This document shows positions 59,501 to 64,000 of a stretch of 64,000 nucleotides of DNA, piece by piece (position 1 is the stretch's first letter; each line of letters starts with the position of its first letter). The position numbers were made by a program, and so were the translations under genes. The DNA is from Aselliscus stoliczkanus. Lineage: Eukaryota; Chordata; Mammalia; Chiroptera; Hipposideridae. Under the pieces are notes generated by a model. That model saw only the letters and a program-made list of their open reading frames with translations, was not told the DNA's origin and did not search any database. The stretch spans positions 106,479,478 to 106,543,477 of the forward strand of contig CM066738.1 in assembly GCA_033961575.1 (NCBI GenBank). Direction: 5' to 3'.

Positions 59501-62500
59501 TCAGGTAATGGAATTTTCAAACAACCCTAAATTCTTTTCATTTTCTAACATGGATCTTCAATGCAAGGATTAATACCAAAATAACATTCCGTTCTTCTTT
59601 TTCATATAACCTGTAAAGAATTAATAAGTAGGATTTGTTCTGCAAATAGAACTTACAGATAAAATATATTACAACTTCTTTTAATGTATGTGCACACGAT
59701 CAGATGATAGCTGACCTAAAAATTACAATATATACATTAAACATGAGACAAGAAAGGAACAAAAAATTACCCAAGATTCCAGAATACCTATGGGGAAAAG
59801 ACTAAAGGAGCATAGAGAGAATAGTTGGAACAAAATCCATAAGAACCCTTATTGATTCTTCTTAGATAACTGTAAATCTTTATTTTTATGGATATAAAGA
59901 AGTTTAGATTATGCCCTTAACTCATTAATTCAAGGCCCACATCAAAGATCCATTGTTGATGAAAAATGATCCCATGATCCACTAGCCAAAACTCACTCTT
60001 CTTGCCTCAGAGCAATTAGAATTCTCAACTAAAGTAGTCAAAGCATCTTCATGTCTTGTACGAGGACCATCTTTAAATCCATTGCTACTTTACTTAATGA
60101 ATCCCTGTAGCTAATGAAAAATGCAACATATTTTTCTAGTTAATTAGATACAAATGATTATTACATGTTTCTTCTCATATTCCCATTCACTTGTGTAATA
60201 TTCTTCATCGAGTAACTCTTTGACCCTTACACAATGATGAAGAATCTCATGATTGTACTTTTGTAGTTAGAGAAGTATCTGTGCCCAGGAAAGATCTGTG
60301 TTCATTTACATATCAAAATGAGTACCAATGTTATGTTTTTGTTTTTATACTTTAGTGGCAATTACCTTAAAAACAAGAGTTGATACCAACCTGACTCTGC
60401 ATAGTTGGTCTCTTGTAGAATTCACTTCTTAACCAGGAGTGAAATAAATAGTTCAAATGGTTAAAATTTGGCCCCTTCTAGAGTATGTTAATTTGCATAA
60501 ATAAAAGGATGAGTACATACACTTATACTTATGAAAGTAAACATATTTCAGGTAATAATTATGTGATGCCTTTTGTCATTCATGTTAAGGTCAATAATAA
60601 AAATGATAATATAGTGTCTACAGAAATTATTTTTAGCAGCTTTTGTGCTTCATAAGGCTGCTTCCACTAATCCTTTATACAAAAACTTTTTATAGAACAT
60701 GAACACAAATGCATGGAGAGGATCCAAAATTCCATCATAGATATGTAAAATGTGGCCCCAAAAATTCAGAAAATGAACACTGGACATGATTGGGTTGTAA
60801 AATCCATGGGGAAATGTTACACTAGCCATCTGATTGCCCCAGACAAAACCACAAGTGTACACTGGCTGAAACCCTCTTTGAAGCAACACAGTAGAGACTA
60901 ATTTTAAACATTAAGTAAACACAGAGACAACTTTTCTAAGATAGCAAAGCACTAGGAGTTCATGACTTTTCTGTGACTGACATAAGTCAGGAAAGAACAA
61001 AGGTGAGACTGAACTGAAACCATACCCTAAAGACCCTTTCAGCCTCTACAAATGCATTTTATACAATTTCTTTCATCTATGGCAATATCCAAATAATAGT
61101 TTATTATCTGAATTGGTGGGATCATTGTCCTATAAAATGACAACCCTCACAATAACTAAAACAAAAACATATTTTGTATTTTCTAGCCAGGACATTCAAA
61201 TATATCTACCCAGTGATAGAGACATTTATTTTGCTGAGATCTTTTTTGTGTGTCTGGGACCATCTCAGTAGGAAGAACTTGTTTTTCTAAAATTGTTAGT
61301 ACATTAAGACTCATAGACTCATAGTACATTGAGCTCCATGGACCTGATCTGATTTGGGGGCTTAGGTGATAGAAACTTTGCATCACATGTCATTATTGTA
61401 TCTGTAGTAAATGGTCCCTTTGACTCCTAATTACCTACCAATTATTCACCCATTAGAGCAAATGGCCATGTTCTGGAGCCTACTTGATTGACACACAACT
61501 CTTCAAAGAAGTCAGTTATTTGCCCTAAAATGGATTTTTATTTTTTAACAATAATTATTTATATAGACTTCTTACTTACTAAATAAAATAGTGACTCTGA
61601 CATTGTACCAGACTTTGAAAATTTGCTTTTGTGGGGGGGAAAAAATGAAGTTGTCACAAGAGTCCCCCAGTTTTAGTTTTATAGAAAGTTGGAGTGTCAC
61701 TGGGAAAAGAAAAAAAAGTTTAATTACTTCCTATCAAATTTGATAGTTTAAATACTTAAATAGCAGATGCTGTTTTAAAGTATGCTAAAGTTGTCTGCTG
61801 GTATAGTTTGACAATCATTATTTTTTATTTGTGAAAAAAATAATAAGAGAAAATTTAGTTATCTTTATTAGAAGGATTTCGTTGTTACTAGTTTCACATA
61901 AATTTTTCTCTAGACAGTGCTAAATTTTAAAAATGGAAAATAATTGCCAATAAACTATAATAATATCCTTCTACATGTTTTATAACAGGAAAGAGCTTTA
62001 CAGGACAAAATACTCACGATTTCAATGGTATCAATTATACAGCCATAATAACTAACAAAGCTTGTTAAAAGCTGAATTGTAACATTGACTGTAGTGTGTC
62101 ATGGGAATATGAGCAATTTAGGTGTAAGGGCTTAGAAACCATCAACAACCATCCTGATTACCTATAAAACAGAGGTCAGAGAAATGTAAAATTTTGTCTC
62201 CTTCTATGGAAAATGACTTTTAAAGTCTTTGAAGTGGTTTGCACTTTATTCTGTTGTTTAATAAAACATAGTAATATATTTTAGATTTTGGAGAGTATCC
62301 CAGGGTCAAAAATCAGTGACTCTTCTAGGATCCAGTAGCTTTTTCAAAGGTGTACAATTGTCTACTGCAGGTGGCATGTTCTAGATGAGAAAACTCGTGT
62401 GGTCACTGCTGTGATTATTCCATGAGGCCTTACTGCACGTGGCATATTCTCTCAGTATTGGAAGCCTTGGTAACAGAATAAGATGGAATCAGGCATGAGG

Positions 62501-63203
62501 TCCAGCAGCTCTCTAGACCTACTGTGGAGTGCATCTGGGTCTTTGCAGCACAGAAAGCTGGTAACTGTCATGTCACCCACCATGTAGGTCGGGGCACTCT
62601 TCTAAGTGTGACACACTCTGTCTCCAGAACTCAGAGAAGCTATCCAATAGCATGCTTTCATCCTTTGCTGTGGGAGGTGCAATACACAATAATTTGTCCT
62701 TTGCTCTCCTTGCTTGGAATGGCCAGGTCAACTGTATGTGTCACCACCGAATTTTTTTTAGTGGAACTCTTGGATTCATACTGCTTTTATAGACTTAGTG
62801 GCAAATTCCCTTCTGAAATTAAAATAGTAAAATAATAAAAATATATTTAAACATTTAAAATACAGTATCAAAACCTACACTAGTTTATAAAATCATAGGT
62901 ACACATTTCTGCCTTTAATCAGATTGTTAAATTCCATACCTAACCTTCTTGGAGTCAGTGAATAACTGGTAAACTTAATGTGAATTAGTTCTTCTCATTG
63001 ACATGATAGGAAAGCAAAGAGAAATTTGAAGATGATCAAAATGCTTTATATGGGAAACTGAGTATAAATCCCCAAACCTGCAGGATATTAAAGTACTTGT
63101 ATTGTGAAATTAGACAACTGAAAGATATATCATCTGTAATCAATAAGATTCTGCATTAAACTGCTGATGACAAATGGCTCAAAATTAACTGAGAAACACT
63201 TTC
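56541..63203. other. About 6.6 kb without recognisable gene
   Basis: AT-rich sequence with an A17 run (57855), a T-run (59467), an AT-rich tract (57215-57310), a possible L2 end (57110-57185, AACAGTGTCTAGTGCAGAGA) and a possible old repeat at 58205-58470 (GGTTGCCCCATGGTGTAAAA). The open frame at 62524-62835 has no family identity. Nothing supports a gene. Confidence 0.4.
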
Positions 63204-63217
63204 AAATTGCATCTTCT

Positions 63218-63305
63218 GGGCCGGCTGAGTGGCGTGGTGGTTAAGCGCTGGCTTAGGAAGCCAGTGGCCCCGGTTCGGGTCCCACATATGAGGGCCAGTG
63301 ACACT

Positions 63306-63335
<30 letters not shown>
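63218..63335 (+). mobile_element. tRNA-like SINE, family A, short form
   Basis: GGGCCGGCTGAGTGGCGTGG, TTAAGCGCTGGCTTAGGAAG, B box GGTTCGGGTCCC and CACTGCCCTC are followed by an A27-type tail. A perfect 14-bp duplication AAATTGCATCTTCT lies at 63204-63217 and 63336-63349. The pure A tail suggests a young insertion. Confidence 0.95.
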
Positions 63336-63337
<2 letters not shown>

Positions 63338-63350
63338 ATTGCATCTTCTG

Positions 63351-64000
63351 TGGATGGAGGTGAACATGCATGATGTAGATTCTGAAAATGATTGTCAAGA
63401 CACAAATATTTGGGTAATCTGGATTAAATTTAATAATGTATTAAATTCATCGATAGCTAATGCAAATACTGGCTGTTTTTAATTAAAAAAAACAATGCTG
63501 AAAACAATCAAGACCAGCAGGCCAGTCAATGGAGCTTAGTCCACAATTAACCAGAAATGGTATGGGAGGCATTTAATTTGACAGAATGATTTGCTCCATA
63601 TTGCAGTTAAGAAAAATGATTAAAGCCCTTTGATTCAGTTGGCAATGAGAGTTTGAAAGCTTTTCAAACTCAATCAACTGCTTTCTGAAACCCCATAGCG
63701 ACTTCCTGTACTTGTCCACTAGGTTTGCCTATTGACATGAGAACAGTCACACCTTTCAAGTTAGATCATCCTGACTCCTTTAGTTCTAACCCTGAGGAAT
63801 TTCCAATTGAACTTCAACATTTGTATTAGTCACTCAGTATCAACAATATTGTTGTTGCCTTCTTCTTAGGGTAAAATTACTCTTGGATTTCAGCAGGCTG
63901 TTCACCTCCTCTTCCGCTTCTAAAATACCCTTAGATGCATATTACTAATGATAATTATTGGGTTGTTGGAAAACCCAATGACGTATTTTTTTCTACATTT
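63351..64000. other. Unassigned sequence at the window end
   Basis: No gene or repeat is recognised. It contains the inverted repeat GAGTTTGAAA/TTTCAAACTC at 63649-63671 and otherwise complex, repeat-free sequence. Confidence 0.4.

Overview
This is a 64 kb piece of an AT-rich placental-mammal nuclear genome. I see no intact protein-coding gene, no exon I can defend, and no RNA gene. The window reads as intergenic or deep-intronic DNA made mostly of decayed unique sequence plus retrotransposon debris. The evidence is the absence of any long ORF with family identity, together with L1, MIR, L2, DNA-transposon and tRNA-like SINE copies and many dinucleotide and tetranucleotide microsatellites. 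The L1 3' ends resemble those of laurasiatherians. The dominant SINE starts GGGCCGGCCGAGTGGC and, in its long form, ends with a 'CCCCAATAAAATCTTT' tail. From memory this is closest in layout to the Rhin-type SINEs of horseshoe-bat relatives, so a bat (Yinpterochiroptera) is my best guess. That is an inference and needs a library search.

Layout. 0-9 kb: simple repeats, one short SINE, an L1 fragment with an internal inversion, a second short SINE, and the orphan 3' end of a long SINE. 9-19 kb: a small RTE-type LINE remnant, an old MIR, two antisense L1 ORF2 fragments, and a Tigger-like DNA transposon nested in an older LTR-like repeat. 19-33 kb: SINEs of all three forms, an RPL32 processed pseudogene that cuts a MIR in two, further MIRs, and a sense L1 ORF2/3'UTR fragment. 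34.2-35.8 kb: a broken, intronless KPNA7 (importin alpha 8) retrocopy whose 3' end runs into a CT/AT/CA composite microsatellite. 36-49 kb: two very similar young long SINEs, an L1 insertion made of repeated 3'UTR modules, an antisense L1 with a nested insertion, L2 pieces, and a cluster of three SINEs. 49-64 kb: one long SINE abutting an L1 3' end, several CA/GT arrays, and otherwise unassigned AT-rich sequence with one final short SINE.

The genes do not work together here: the only gene-derived sequences are two dead mRNA retrocopies. The interesting content is retrotransposition history: many clean target-site duplications, nested insertions that give relative ages, two tail classes in one SINE family, and one apparent twin-primed L1. 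I did not find an undescribed functional system. The best non-repeat leads are a perfect 15-bp inverted repeat near 37.84 kb, an RFX X-box-like palindrome near 15.01 kb, and a few unassigned stretches that could be conserved noncoding elements.
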